Positions 36,901-49,319 of a stretch of DNA of 64,000 nucleotides are shown here, in pieces (the stretch's first letter is position 1; the number at the start of each line of letters is the position of its first letter). Under the pieces are notes generated by a model. That model was not told the DNA's origin. It did no database searches and was given only the letters and a program-made list of their open reading frames with translations. Source of the stretch: Temnothorax longispinosus (Eukaryota; Arthropoda; Insecta; Hymenoptera; Formicidae). The stretch covers positions 19,449,447-19,513,446 of the forward strand of contig NC_092364.1 in the NCBI RefSeq assembly GCF_030848805.1. The letters run 5' to 3'. Both the position numbers and the translations under genes were made by a program.

Positions 36901-39720
36901 AAAGCAGGGTACGATCGTATCCGAATGCATCGTGAGCTAAATCTGGGACTGATGTAGAAATATCTTATTAAAAATCCAACGGGATGAACATTTCCTTTAA
37001 ACTTTGATTTCATTTAAATTTCGCTAAAACTATCTCCTCTCTCTAAATTTTTCAAAAGGTATCCGAGAACGACATCGATGCGACGCAAGTACGTGTACGT
37101 GACGCGTGATACAGTAATCGGTCTTGGGAACGAGCCGCTTGATATCAGGATCACCTTCCCATAATCTCTGGTAATCTCATAAATAATGCGCGCAACGTGC
37201 GCTCCGCTCGTTCGCCATGTTATGAAAAACAAACTCGTTTACGTGCTCGCGCATTAAATCTCTGGACCTTCGTCGACGAGATCCTCGAGTCGCATACTTC
37301 GAATCCGTGAAAATGCGTGTATCGGCTTTATCAGCATTATAACGCGTATCACTCCCTCCCCCGAGGAGCTTATCCTGCAATGCACGTCGGCAATGAGCGA
37401 TCGTAATCAAAATTCCATTTCCTGTCTCGCATTGTGTGAGCTCTAGCCCAGGTGAATCCCGATATGCGTTCAAATAAAATCTAACAATGACCCAGCCGGC
37501 CAAACCCATCTCTTTTTTGTTCTCTCCGAAAGAAAAAAAATGGATTTTTTTTTGCCGATCCGAACGTACACAAAAGCACGTGTACAATCGTACGCGCGAT
37601 GCAGAGATGCCAGAGCGCGCGAATGACCGCGTCGTCCATATATTCCCGGGCTAGACCTCGATTTTCATCCCCTTCGTTGACGGGACCGCTGAAGAGAACG
37701 AGCTGGACCGGGGATGCGCGTGTGAAGGGGGAGGGAAGTGGGTGCCAGATTCGCAATGCGAGCGAATTGACCTCGCGATTTAACGCTATGCGAACGCTCC
37801 GGCCAATTATCCGCAGTCTCCCCCCGTTTTTCGGATTTCATGCCCATTGTGCGCCCGACCCCTGTGCGGCAGAGAATGCACATCGTGTATTCACCCGACT
37901 AAGCGTTCTTGCCCGGTTCGTCGTGCACTCTTGGTGTTGCAGCGCGTGTCGTAACAGGCGTTATACAATCGGACGTCGGTGTTGTCTGGACCGATTTGAT
38001 TGTCCCTTACGCTTTCAACTCTCTCTCCCACGATATCTTACTGAAATTACGATATCACATGTGTCCGGCGATCGATGATGCCGGCGAGTGAATGGGATCG
38101 CCGGATGAATTGGATTAAAATTGGAGATTCATGTATGTCAAAAGAACCGACAAAAGGTTACACGAGAGAGCTACGAACGTATTGGTAAACTATAGATTAA
38201 AATATACGAAGATCTAAATTTTTTAAAACACGTTTTCGCCACCCGGGATCAAATCTGTCGTATCACGTTGCGATAAGAGCATAGAGATTCGACGCGAACC
38301 GACGCTCTAAATTCAAAGACACGTCATGCTTGGCGACTCCGAAGGTGTCAGTCTACTTTCCCGTTCTGCCATTCAGAACCCAGACGTTCCTCTTTTGCTT
38401 GAAAGGACACGCGAGTTCTTGTCCAAATCCTTTCAATACATACATATGTATTATGTACACAAACGAACACGCGGGAGCACCTAAGGGGCGTGCAGGATTT
38501 CCTTGTCGCAAAAGTTATATGTGCTCGCGAAACTAGGAGAGAAAAGAAGAGAGAGAGAGAGAGAGACAGGACAAAGAAGTCATTTTATTGCGGAATGGCA
38601 ACACTTAGGCTTACACGAATCTCCTTCGTCTTTTGTACTGTAATAATATTTTTCCCTTCGGCCTGCTAATTTCTGTTGCCTTGCACTTAATAAAATACGC
38701 TAAGAATAATTTCTCTTAAAATGGATTTTGTATGTTAAACAGAAATGTAGCTCTCCACACTAGAGCTGTACAAATAGCTACCGCGTGTTTTAATATGATA
38801 GTTTTTACTATGCTGTTCGTTAATTATCCGAAACATTTAACGGCTACGAAGTTATAACTAGACGCTTGCTCGCGGCAAAAGTGCAGGTGGAAAAAAGAAT
38901 GAAAATTTACTACGGCCCCGCTATAAGTGTTATAGAAACAAAATTCCGCCACAACCTCCCGGTATGTTCAACATAGTCGGTATTACGGCCATTTCATTCC
39001 GCTAATGCCTCGTGTTGTATCTACCGTACATCGCGCTTTTATTCATGAACACGCGAGGTGTATATGCACGGTGGCACACATTCTGCATTCGGAGGCAAAA
39101 ACATCGATGTTAATGAATAGCGCACGAGAAAAGGTAAACTCCGTGAAATCACTATCGCTCGCACGCGATAATTAAATATCATCGCCGGATAACAACGTCG
39201 GAATCCCGAATCGTGTTCCGCAAATCGTGTGCGCCGAGCGGTTGGGTTTCCGGCTGAAGAGCGGATGTTGAAAATCGCGAGAAACGAGAGCTGGGAAAAA
39301 AAAGGCCACTTGCGCGTTCGCTTTTGACAACGCGGATCTCTTCAGGGACCGACGAACCGGGCGCCGCTGTTCGAAGAGAGCCCGGAGCGGAGACGAGTCC
39401 GGACGGCGGGAAAGCGGAAAAAACGGACAAAACATGGACGTGTCGACGTGTCCTGTCGCATATTTTCTCGCCGCGCGCGGGTAATCATAAAACTCAAACC
39501 GCGCGCGTTATATATGTATAAAACTGAAGCGGCGCACTTTTCCGACCGGTGTACATTCGAGTCCTCGCTTTGAATACAGCGCCCGGAGGACGGCAATAAA
39601 GAGTTTTGACAAACGGGCTAGACGCGCGAGCGAACGCGACGCCGGGCGTCGCGTCGCCACCCACCACGGTACACAGCGTACGTGACGTCGCGTCGGTGTG
39701 TGCACTGCAGATCGCGCGCG
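33999..39720. other. Non-coding background
   Basis: Mixed composition. The plus frame ending at 34520 and the minus frame 34235-34741 overlap and neither product is recognisable. It contains a T-rich run (35052-35062), a C7 run (35334-35340), an A8/T9 inverted repeat (37533-37553), a GA microsatellite (38548-38566) and CpG-rich sequence to 39720. Confidence 0.5.
38548..38566. repeat. GA microsatellite
   Basis: A run of about nine GA units, preceded by purine-rich gagaaaagaa sequence. Confidence 0.8.
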
Positions 39721-39737
39721 GCTATGTGCGCCGCCTG

Positions 39738-39859
39738 GCTTTTTCATTCGGCCGGAAAAACGAATGAACGTCGGCCGTGACGACAAACGGCGGGTACACG
39801 TCGAGTACATGAATACACGAGCGGCCGTTTATACATTTCGCTCTCCGACTATATTGCAA
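39738..39859. repeat. Diverged direct duplication, copy A
   Basis: This block aligns with 40216-40339 in the same orientation. Exact shared runs include cgacaaacggcgggt (39781-39795) and tacatgaatacacg (39806-39819), within an overall similar context that begins ttttcat and ends near ccgacta. An ATG at 39764 starts a frame MNVGRDDKRRVHVEYMNTRA shared in part with copy B. The two copies lie about 480 bp apart, which argues for local duplication rather than an abundant mobile repeat. Confidence 0.85.
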
Positions 39860-40215
39860 CTGGCATATTCCGGCGTGTTTTTGCGAGATCGTCTTCGAGA
39901 GGAAAATCGCGTATCGCTTGGAGATCGGCGTGTTGATCGAGGCAATTAGCATCGAGTTCGTCGACTTTCTTTTTCGATCATTCTTTGAAGTCCAAAGAGC
40001 TATCGCTCGAATTATACTAAAAATAACAAATTTCAACGGGATTTAAATTTATAAATAAACACGTTCCATGTAAAAGCACGGTCCACTTTTTACAGTGTAC
40101 GCTCTAATTCACTCCGTTAAATAATTTTTTAAAAGAGAAAAATATCGCGTTGCTGACTTTTGTAATTGTTTCCATTTATCGTCGGCACGAGTCACGCCAA
40201 TGCGCTCTCCGCATG

Positions 40216-40339
40216 CTCTTTTTTCATATTGTTGGGAAAAACAAATGAACGTCAGCGACAAACGGCGGGTGCACGTCGTCTACATGAATACACGCGCGCG
40301 AACGTTTATAGAACTCTTGCTACCATTTCGTCCTCTGAC
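40216..40339. repeat. Diverged direct duplication, copy B
   Basis: Partner of 39738-39859. The shared runs are at 40256-40270 and 40281-40294. From the ATG at 40245 the frame reads MNVSDKRRVHVVYMNTRA. The main gap relative to copy A is 6 nt and keeps frame, and two differences are synonymous. Further downstream an out-of-frame indel breaks the correspondence. It may be a conserved paired element or decayed coding sequence. Confidence 0.85.
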
Positions 40340-40350
40340 TAGCACGAATT

Positions 40351-40557
40351 ATGAGTACAGCCAAAATAAAACAAATTAAAAAAAAAAGTCGCATTGATAA
40401 ATTAAGTAAACTCTCGTCTAATTTTGAGTATCTGTGCGCGATTCGACTCCAGACTCATCGTTCGGCATTCGTCATGTCGGAAAAATCATCAACGCGTATA
40501 CAGGCGTTTTTAATGCCCGTCGAATTTCCATCGACGGAACAATTACTGCATCTGTGA
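40351..40557 (+). CDS. Weak candidate: 68-codon open frame next to copy B
   Basis: ATG at 40351 to TGA at 40555-40557. The frame starts with a lysine-rich segment (AKIKQIKKKSRIDKLSKL) and continues with mixed composition, not simple sequence. It begins 12 nt after duplication copy B ends; copy A has no counterpart. No domain recognised, no promoter seen. Chance is quite possible for this length. Confidence 0.12.
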   Translation: MSTAKIKQIKKKSRIDKLSKLSSNFEYLCAIRLQTHRSAFVMSEKSSTRIQAFLMPVEFPSTEQLLHL

Positions 40558-43500
40558 TGAAATTTTTGCCATCCCGGCATCAATATACAGGTTTAGCCGA
40601 GTGACGACACGTTGTATCACACGAGTAGACACACGCACGCGTCCGTATACATATATGTATCCACACAGGCCCAGCCGTCTCCTCTCATCATCCGGCGTGG
40701 CCGATGGCACTTCACCCCGCACGCCGGAATCATCCAACGATGAAGCACTCGATTACTGCATTAACAATGCTACTAATTCAGCAGTGTCCCGCCGAAGCCC
40801 CTCGTGCGCGCCCACTCGGGATCTCTCTCTCTCTTTTTCGCTCGATTCAACTGGCTCGAATTGGAATCGATATCATATCGTTGCTACATCCGTCCGGCCT
40901 CGGTCACGAGTGTGTGTACACGGCTTTCGGCGTGGCTGCCGACACTCGTTTTCCGCCGGGCCGTTAAAACGGTTAAAACGACCGCACGACCGATACGTCA
41001 TTCCGCGATGTTCACGACCGTTGGGCGCGCCGAACATGATCGTCGGCCAATCGTAATCGCTGACTCCCGATTTCCACCCGTGGTAATGAAAGCGTATCGT
41101 TCGCTACCGCACGTTCAATCATCGCATTTATTCGATATACCTACGTCGAGCGCTTTCGCGCTTCGTTTGCTTTCGTATATTGCGCGATATGTACGTGTCT
41201 TTCATCATTCGAGATGTATCGCTCAATCCTGATCTTATGCGTTTAGTCGTGTAGCTAGATATTCAACTACGCGGATTTAACTACGGATAGATAGTAAAAT
41301 TGTTTTCCACTTAATTTCAAATTCTAACAAGCTTGATGGAAATTCTCAATTAATAAGAATTTTATTAGCAAATAAGGTTAATAAATTATATTCTAGTTAC
41401 GTGTGGCTCGTTAATAAATTATATTGTAGAGAATTAAGGTAACGACCGATTCAATTTCGAAATGCATATTCCCTTCTTCTTTTGCGAACCTTCAATTAAC
41501 AATAATCGGGAATAAAAAATTGGTCTTAATATTTCATGCAGAGTAACTGCGTGCGAGCTAACTAGCACTTCGTTTAAAAGACTTATTATAGGACTTACCA
41601 ATCGGCGGCTGTCCTTTATGTATCCCGCTCCATCTGAAAATAATTAATTTTTTTTAGTCGCCGTAATTAAAGGAATTTCTAAGATTTTTTATACAACTTA
41701 TTTTGACTCCATACTTTTTAAGGCTATACAACAGCTTTGAATACTAATCAAGTATTATACTAAAATATCAAACTAAACCAAGTATTATGTTAAACTTGAT
41801 TTTTTTTTAAATTGCGCGCCGAATCGTTATTCTCTGTTGACTCGACGGCACCTTTTGCGTGAATAAATGCGGGAATACTAATACAATTGTGAAGGGCGAG
41901 TCGACGCGCCTTTTTCAGTTACGTCGTAAACCTGCGTATGCGGTATCATATACGTGTTACGGGCGCACGGTCGAATCGGAGATACATCAATTTCCGCAGG
42001 TATCTCTTTGGATGCAACGACGCGCGTAACGCACGCGTGGCGCAAGATTTTACGTCGATATAAACACGGTTGGCGATAGTCGACAAGAGAAACGCGATCG
42101 TATGGCTGCTGTGGGTCGAGCGGCGCGGCGCAGCGCGTTCCCCACCGTCGAGGCAATGAATACGAATAGGTTTCGAGATACGATCTCTCTCGGGATACGC
42201 GCAGCACGCGGGAGGGGTTAAATTAAATGATTTGCATAAGTAGGTGGGTGTCGACACCGGCAAACATTGACAAACGCGTGTGCCGCAGCACATGCTTTCT
42301 CGCTTCCTCGCGCACCGTCCCGCTACGTCTCGCTTTATCCGCCATCCGAGAGGGGGAGATCTCTCTGTACGAAGTTATAAGAATATATTATTACGAGTAA
42401 TGGAAGCCATGCCCCGAGCCTCGAGCCACACGTTGTAAAGCAGTCGCCAGATAAGAGCGTCGAATGCACACAGGGCGACACAGGGGCGACACGTGTCGAA
42501 CGGAGAGTGTGGGTCACTGATACAGCCGTTCGCAATTACGCTACACACGTCATTGCGAAAGCCGCTCTCAATCGGGACGTTACTCTTTCGAATTTCGCTG
42601 CCCTCTTCTCCGCTCGCTTAAAAAGTAAATCTTGAATCAATTCATTCGAGTTCGATTCGGCATCAATTTCCGCCAAAATCCTGAACGATCTGAGCAATCG
42701 ATCCGCGACGAGGTGACAGAAAAGACGTATCTTTTCGGGTCCCCAAACGATCTCTCAGAGCGTAACCTACGCCTCCCTCGCGATCACTCCTCGAGCGTGG
42801 TATGTTTGCCGTTGTTGCGACAACGGCGTCACGTGCCAATTCGCATTATTACTATTTGTCGAAGAGAGTATCGCGAACGGCGGAGGACGCGGTGGGTCGG
42901 GCTCGACCCTTCGTGGGAAAAGCCAACGCAAACAAAATAAAATAGAGATAGATAAAGGCGCGCGCGAATATCGTAGGAGACCCCCTTCTCGTAACTTCCC
43001 TTGTATCTAATCCCGGATTGACTCGTGTCACTTATTAATATTTTATGCAAACACCATGATTTACGGCCGCGCGCGGAGATATTACCCCCGCCGCCGCCAA
43101 CCCTCTTTCCTCTTAGAAAACCGATAACCGCAGACGCGACAATGGCCTTATCTCCCTGTATCGTCGTGACGAATGACATTTGCGTCTTGATTACGGGCGC
43201 CGGGGTATCCATTTATGAGTTCGTTCGCACGGAATTATTAATTTCCATCGCTCGGATGTGGCGAAACACTGTTTCGCTCTTTACAGACTAATCTTGCCGG
43301 TTTTTTTTTAAGGAATTCACAACCACACAGTTCTAAATAATTTTCCCTACGCGAGATTGAAATGTTCTGAGAAATTCGATGATTTTAAATTCCTTCTTTA
43401 ACGCGGCGGAAAGTAGCTCCGTTCCGCGGTACGCTACATTTACGCCTTGAGATCGAAGAATTTTATTCGCTGTTATCGCAATACCGGCAACCATTTTCTG

Positions 43501-43658
43501 TATGCTTTCCCTCTCGTTCCCGTTCCCCAAGATTCCCACCCCAACTCGCATAGCGAAATCACCGGTATAGGACGCTGATGGGCACGGGGCGGTTGAAAAA
43601 GGCGAAATCTGCAAGCCAAAACGAATCAGAGTAATCCTCCGCGCGTTCTCGAAAAGCA

Positions 43659-43673
43659 CCCTCCCTCCCTCCC
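43659..43673 (-). other. G-quadruplex motif on minus strand, 1-nt loops
   Basis: CCCTCCCTCCCTCCC on the plus strand is the mirror class of the motif at 13679-13693, with four G3 tracts on the minus strand and single-base loops. No gene call nearby. Confidence 0.7.
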
Positions 43674-46439
43674 TCTCGCTTCAGTGGTTCGGCTACGGTG
43701 AGGGCGGAATACACCCTACATCCGGAAAAAAGCCCACGACGGTCGATGAGCATTTCGTAAATGGATCTCTTTCTCTCTCTTTCTTTCTCTCTTCGCGTCT
43801 TCTGCTTGTCGCAGTAGCGGATAATTTTTCAAGACCTAAAGTTAACAATTTTCCAAGTGTCTAGCGTGACAAAATAAAGAGAAAGAGAAAACAAGGTGCC
43901 TTCATTTATTCTTTACATAAGTGTATAATTTAAATAACACCCGAAAATTTATAAATACTTCACGACATTAATATGATTCCTGAAAATCGATGGAAACCAA
44001 AAGCGTAAACCTTTATTTTTCGTATTGAGACCTAATCTAATTAACTAATTGTATTGAGAAAGTTCCGAGGTTTTTCATATTATCATTAAAACAGCATTAA
44101 GTTTTGTTAGACTACACGCAAAAACCGTCCCTGGCTACTCATCCTCTTTTCTTTTACCCTCCAACCTATTCCTGGTCGCGTGAAGGCAGACGCATCGCCA
44201 CGGTGGTAGAGGCGGTTCACCACCGACCGCCCCTTCCGTTCCTTCCGAAGGAGCCACGCGAAAGTCTCTTCTCCTCGTCGTTCTTCTCTGACTACCCCAT
44301 TGACTACGCTATCCTGCCATCTCGTCTCGTCCAACCCCGTCGCCGTTGTCCTTCCAGAAGCCCTCGTCGTTTTAAATTGCTGATGAGCATTTTTAGATTG
44401 GTTACGTTAAGTGAATTGGTACATAGACGCTCCTGTGTTCTCCCGATAAAAGTCTTTAATGAATCCCGAAGGAAGATGGCCTCGCCGCGACGACAAAAGT
44501 ATTGCTACCGTCGTATTGTCGCCGTATGCTGACTAGCATTACACATACATATACAGATACATATGTATATGCACTATGCAGTGATGCTTTCGCGTGCAAG
44601 AATACAATGTTACGAACCTATCGAGATATCTTCTTGCAACTTTCGCAAAATGTTGTGTATGTCGGGAATTAATTGCCCGAAACGCACGCGAGGATTCGTA
44701 GCGGACACGAATAAATAGAGATACGCGTAAATTAATTAAACAACTTCCGATGTTTGTAAAATCAGCTTTGCGAGTCGCAACTCATTATACTTATCATAGC
44801 TCGACACACATACCGTATATATTAATTACAGAAATATTAGTAAAAGCTACTGGCAGGAAACATGGTGATCGCGCAATCTCAGTCATGTTATCATAATGAA
44901 AAGCAATCTCAGACATTTAAATAAGAACAGGTCGTAATCTGTTAGACACATCGATGTCCTTGGGAAAATCGTCGACCGTCGACGAGCACTACTTTTCCTG
45001 AGAACATCGAAACGAGGGAACCCAGGCCCGGTTAAAGCCACCGAGCACACGTAAATAAATACCAACACGAACCGGGAAAAAGATAGCGGCGAGTTAATTA
45101 AAGCCCCTCCCCGGCATTAGAGTCAAATCGAGAGAGATTCGTCGCCTGTGTCCTTTCCTCTCCTCCTCCTCCTCTTCTTCCTTCTCCGCTTTCCCTCCGT
45201 CGTACCCTCGGTCATACGGTTTTTCTTCCCGTACGAACGAGCGAAAGGGCGCAGACAGAGAGAAAATCGCCGCAGGATGGGAGGAGAAGAGAGGGACAAA
45301 CGGGCGGAGGTCTGCCTTCTGGCTTCATCCGATAAAGGGAACGGGTAGTCGGCCGAATCCGTCCGGGTCCCGGCAACAACAATAATGTCGTCGTCAGTTC
45401 GTTAAGCGCTTCTTTCAGGCGACCTGCTCTCACCTCACCTCCGCGAGCCCGAAGAGATAACTAACGTCCTGCCAACTGCGAGGACGACGTCGACAACGAC
45501 GGCCACCTACACTCGTTACATCCTGGCCGTTACATGTATGAGCCAACCGAACGCTCGCTTGCGTGCGTGACTTTGTCACTTAAGATAATATCGAGCCGCG
45601 GAGCCATTTATCACTTTCCGATTCCCATAAGAACTCCCAGCAGAGATACGCAACGGCGATCGCCGCGACGCATCTCGTTCTCTTCGATGACTTTAAATAT
45701 ATCAATATCTCAAATTTTTAATAAATTACGCGTCACAAAAAAACAGAACAATTTCGGAAAATTTAAACGAAAGATGCAATTTTTATATAAAATATTAATG
45801 TAAATAATGCATCGAGCATTTTGTAAGAGTAATAAAATATAAAAAATATATTAATATTCATGTCGCTTAATCGTGCATGACCGTGTTTGTCATTATGCCA
45901 AACCGGTAGCTTCGGTATCGATATTGAGGAGATCGTCGACGTATAATCGATACCAATATCAGATCTCGGGATAATACTTTAACATGGCCATGCTAATTCA
46001 TCAATTTATTAAAGTCCGTAATTAATAATATTTCATTTATGATTCATAGCGGGGCAGTCTCGTTCAGCTGTCGATAAGACCTCTAATAAATGCACCGGAT
46101 AAGTATCGTTATTGGAAATCTGCGGCCGTCGCCGTCGTTGTCGTGAGTGGCACGTGTGCGGTTTTACTCCGTCAATCTCACGACCGATCGAGCTTAGTTG
46201 ATTGATTGCTGACGTATGATGAGTCACCACGATTACCGTACAACGTCGCGAGCCAAGCAAAAGCGTCGTCTGGCGACGACGATAAGGCATATTGTTCGTC
46301 GTACCGAGTGACTTTTCGCTAAACCGACGCATCCTTACCATCGCCTTCATTTCGCGCGTTAACAAGCGTTTACGTGACAATCTACATCGCCGCGACATCT
46401 GCGACGTATACTTGCTCGTGGCGCTTTACTGGTATAGCA

Positions 46440-46465
46440 AGAGAGAGAGAGAGAGAGAGAGAGAG
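46440..46465. repeat. (AG)13 microsatellite
   Basis: 26 bp of uninterrupted AG units. Confidence 0.93.
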
Positions 46466-47931
46466 CTGTCTCCGTTTTCGGCGACGACAATATTCGAGAG
46501 ATTCGCTGTTCCGGCGGTTCCAACTCGAATAATCGTGTCGACGGTATTATACAGACGATGTATTATTCGGTAACACGGTAAAGCGCAACGCGCGTGTCTC
46601 GTTAACAAAGCCGGCTCTCGATAGATTCCCGCAACAGATGCGAGACGATGTCAAACGGAGCGTGCACGCGCCGGGGGTCAGACCCGAGTGATTGACATAT
46701 TTTCCATGGCGGAATCCATTCGTGTCCGTCGTTGCGTCGTCGCGAGACGTGTGCGATTCGGATGTGTCGCTCCTGTAAATCTTGATTCTCGATTCTACCC
46801 TATATGCACTCAGAAGAGAACCTCGCTGACTGATTCCGTCTCAATGATCGCGAGATTTCGTCCTTGCCTGCAGGCTAAATTGGAAAGGCGTCCCTCCACT
46901 TGGACGTAATCCCGCGATCTGACGGGATCACAGCTAATCCGCATAACAGTATTTTACGTCTCGCTCGGCGCTGGCAAAACGCCGGGCGAGGTGTATGCGT
47001 GAACCATGCCGATTTGATCGGCTGCCCCCCTCGTCCGACGTGTTGCCGTGAATTTTTGTTCTTTCGAGATTACCCGTACATATCCCCTTTATACGCGCGC
47101 ACAATGCAATCCCTTAGAAATCGAATGCCATAATAAATTTATACGAGTCAGCAGAGTCAGCTTTAAGAAGATAACATACAACCGGGGATAGGGCTCGGCA
47201 CGGCTCGCTCGTTCACTCGCGCTATGACTCGCGAATTCAAACTCACGTCCCTGGACGGATGGCTTTCAGCCTCAGTCAGAGAGGTATTGCCAGGACGTCC
47301 CGGGAGGATGGTAGTTGATCATAAATGACAGATGGACCGAGTTGGCTGCTATATGCGTACGTGTATGTGCGAAGCCATAGACGAAACCTCACATCACGAA
47401 AATAAAAACTGTCATGTAACAAGTTAGCGCTCGGCTATGACAAAGAGCAACGACAGAAAAGGGAGAAAGAGAGAAAGAGACAGTCGTAGAGATATGTAGT
47501 TAGACCGAAGGAGTGAGATCGTGTCGTGCGAGTAACGGAGATGATAACGACGTGATGGGCAGTGTCGAGTTTTGTGACATGACAGCAAATATACAACGCT
47601 TGGCAGCTGTATACGCGCGCGCTTAAGCGGATCTCTCTGTTGAGATTTGAAACGTAACACCCATTGCGGAACACAGTGTGGTGCTTCGCAGTGTAGTACG
47701 GTGCCGATTCCACTCGTCCCTTTCTCTTACCCCCCTCATCGCGAATAGTCAGGTTCTAAACTTAACACGAGCCCTCTCCCAACCCCTTTCCCGTACATCC
47801 CCCCTTGTCCTTAAATTCTCCTCGGCTCCCGCGACTATCGCGCTCCCTTGTACATCTCGGCCTACGAAACGGGGCGACACGTTTAATTGGTAATCCGTTT
47901 AAAGGATTAGTAACTCACGATGGGTATTAGA

Positions 47932-47990
47932 ACGTGTCGCTGGTCCGTCTGCAGCTTGTCCGTTTCGCACGGACAAGCCGAAGGACACGT
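47932..47990. repeat. Two-part stem-loop
   Basis: An inner perfect 10-bp stem (GCTTGTCCGT at 47954-47963 with ACGGACAAGC at 47969-47978) closes a 5-nt loop. An outer 7-bp stem (ACGTGTC at 47932-47938 with GACACGT at 47984-47990) is separated from it by unpaired stretches of 15 and 5 nt. The large asymmetric internal loop is unlike a microRNA precursor. It could be an RNA structure or a pair of dyad binding sites. Confidence 0.6.
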
Positions 47991-47999
47991 AACCCAAGC

Positions 48000-49040
48000 G
48001 CGCCGGTGGACGCTCTTCAGCGTTAGCGTTCGATAGCTTTCGTAATCAAGGTCGATGGCCTTATCAGGCGTCATCCTTCTCGCGGCCAGCTGAACAACGA
48101 AAGAAAAAGAAACGAGGTGAGAGTCGATGCTTGCCAAATGCAAAGTTCGTCAATCGCTTGCCGAAGTGGGTCGTAATTCTCGTGAAACTCATACAGTATG
48201 TACCTTCTTAATATTATAAGAGATTGAGAAATAATTATCATCATTCACACAGGCACACACTGACAGACGCGGACGTGTTGTTAGCTTAAGTTAAAAAAAG
48301 AAAACCCCTAGATATCTGATGGATTAATGAGAAAACAAATGCGAGAATTCGCCGAGACTGAATTTTTGCCCGACACAAAAGATCGATTTAACCTTAGCCG
48401 TATTCTACTAAAAAGTGAGACCCGAGGGTATCTTCTCCCTCCCACCTCATACTCCCCATCGTTGTCGTACGCACACACGTCCGCCTTTTCTCTCCTCTCT
48501 GTGTTCGACACGACCCCGCGGGGTATGCTCACTTTTCAAACGAGCTTACTCTTTGCCACGCAAAAGCACATAGCCGGGAGGGGTAGAACGGGTTTGAAAT
48601 CCGGCCTGATCTAATAGGGATTAACAGAGTGACAAATGTAAGAGTTAGCGACGGCGGGGTTGATGCTCCGTTTCTGCCCTATGCTTTCGAGAGCACTGAT
48701 CTCCTCGAAAAAATTCAATAAACAACTTCATTATTGAACTAGCAAGAGGAAAACTAACGTTTATACTTTTTCTTATTTCTTAAAAAAAACATATATTAAC
48801 CCGATAATGTAACGATAATAACTTTCTTTAGTGATAAATTAAGTAAATTAAATAAATTATTATTTCATTTATTGCCAAATTATGATATATAACGTATTAA
48901 TAAGATTATTATGATGCTGTTCATCTCGTTAAAATGCGTTTACGACTGCGGCGCCAGACGTTTGATGCAGATATATAGTTTGATCGAAGCGCGATAATAA
49001 GCAACGACGCATAATAAATTATATAAAGAACGTTTGGCAA
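48000..49040. other. Non-coding background
   Basis: A minor 8-bp hairpin (ttcaataa at 48714-48721 with ttattgaa at 48731-48738) and AT-rich sequence at 48760-48910. No gene supported. Confidence 0.5.
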
Positions 49041-49050
49041 CCCGACTCAC

Positions 49051-49213
49051 GTTTACCAGGAAATCGATCCTCTGACCGCTGGCAACGTTCCGAACAGTTC
49101 GGCGCACGGCTACATTTATATTCTTATGTAAGATCCGGGGTAGATACAGAACACAAGGGAAGTACTTAAATTGGAGGGAGAAACGCGCAGCGGACGTTGC
49201 AAGCTGCCTTTTG
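49051..49213 (-). CDS. Candidate internal exon, minus strand
   Basis: On the minus strand GATTTTCTTCCAG precedes the block, a good pyrimidine-rich acceptor with AG at 49215-49214. The block then stays open for 163 nt to AAAC/GTGAGTCGG, a fair donor. The inferred peptide ends RRTVRNVASGQRIDFLVN and has balanced composition. The same frame is open upstream to an ATG at 49308, so a single first exon is an alternative. No family is recognised and no partner exon was identified. Confidence 0.22.
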
Positions 49214-49319
49214 CTGGAAGAAAATCGACCATCGCGCCCAGATAACGATGCAATGTTATTATAGAATAGAGAACCACCGCGCGTACATGTGGTCTTTGTA
49301 AAATGCAATATTGCGTTAT

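Larger units (their letters stand above)
40558..47900. other. Non-coding background
   Basis: Overlapping GC-rich open frames on both strands at 40600-41230 and 42630-43210 are unrecognisable. AT-rich sequence spans 41280-41830, where gttaataaattatatt occurs at 41378-41393 and 41410-41425. It contains a G-quadruplex motif (43659-43673, minus), a CT-rich run (43766-43793), a pyrimidine-rich patch (45150-45200) and a GA microsatellite (46440-46465). Confidence 0.5.

Noticed and set aside
37533..37553. A8-tgga-T9 inverted repeat
   Set aside because: Low-complexity A and T runs pair trivially; no flanking structure.
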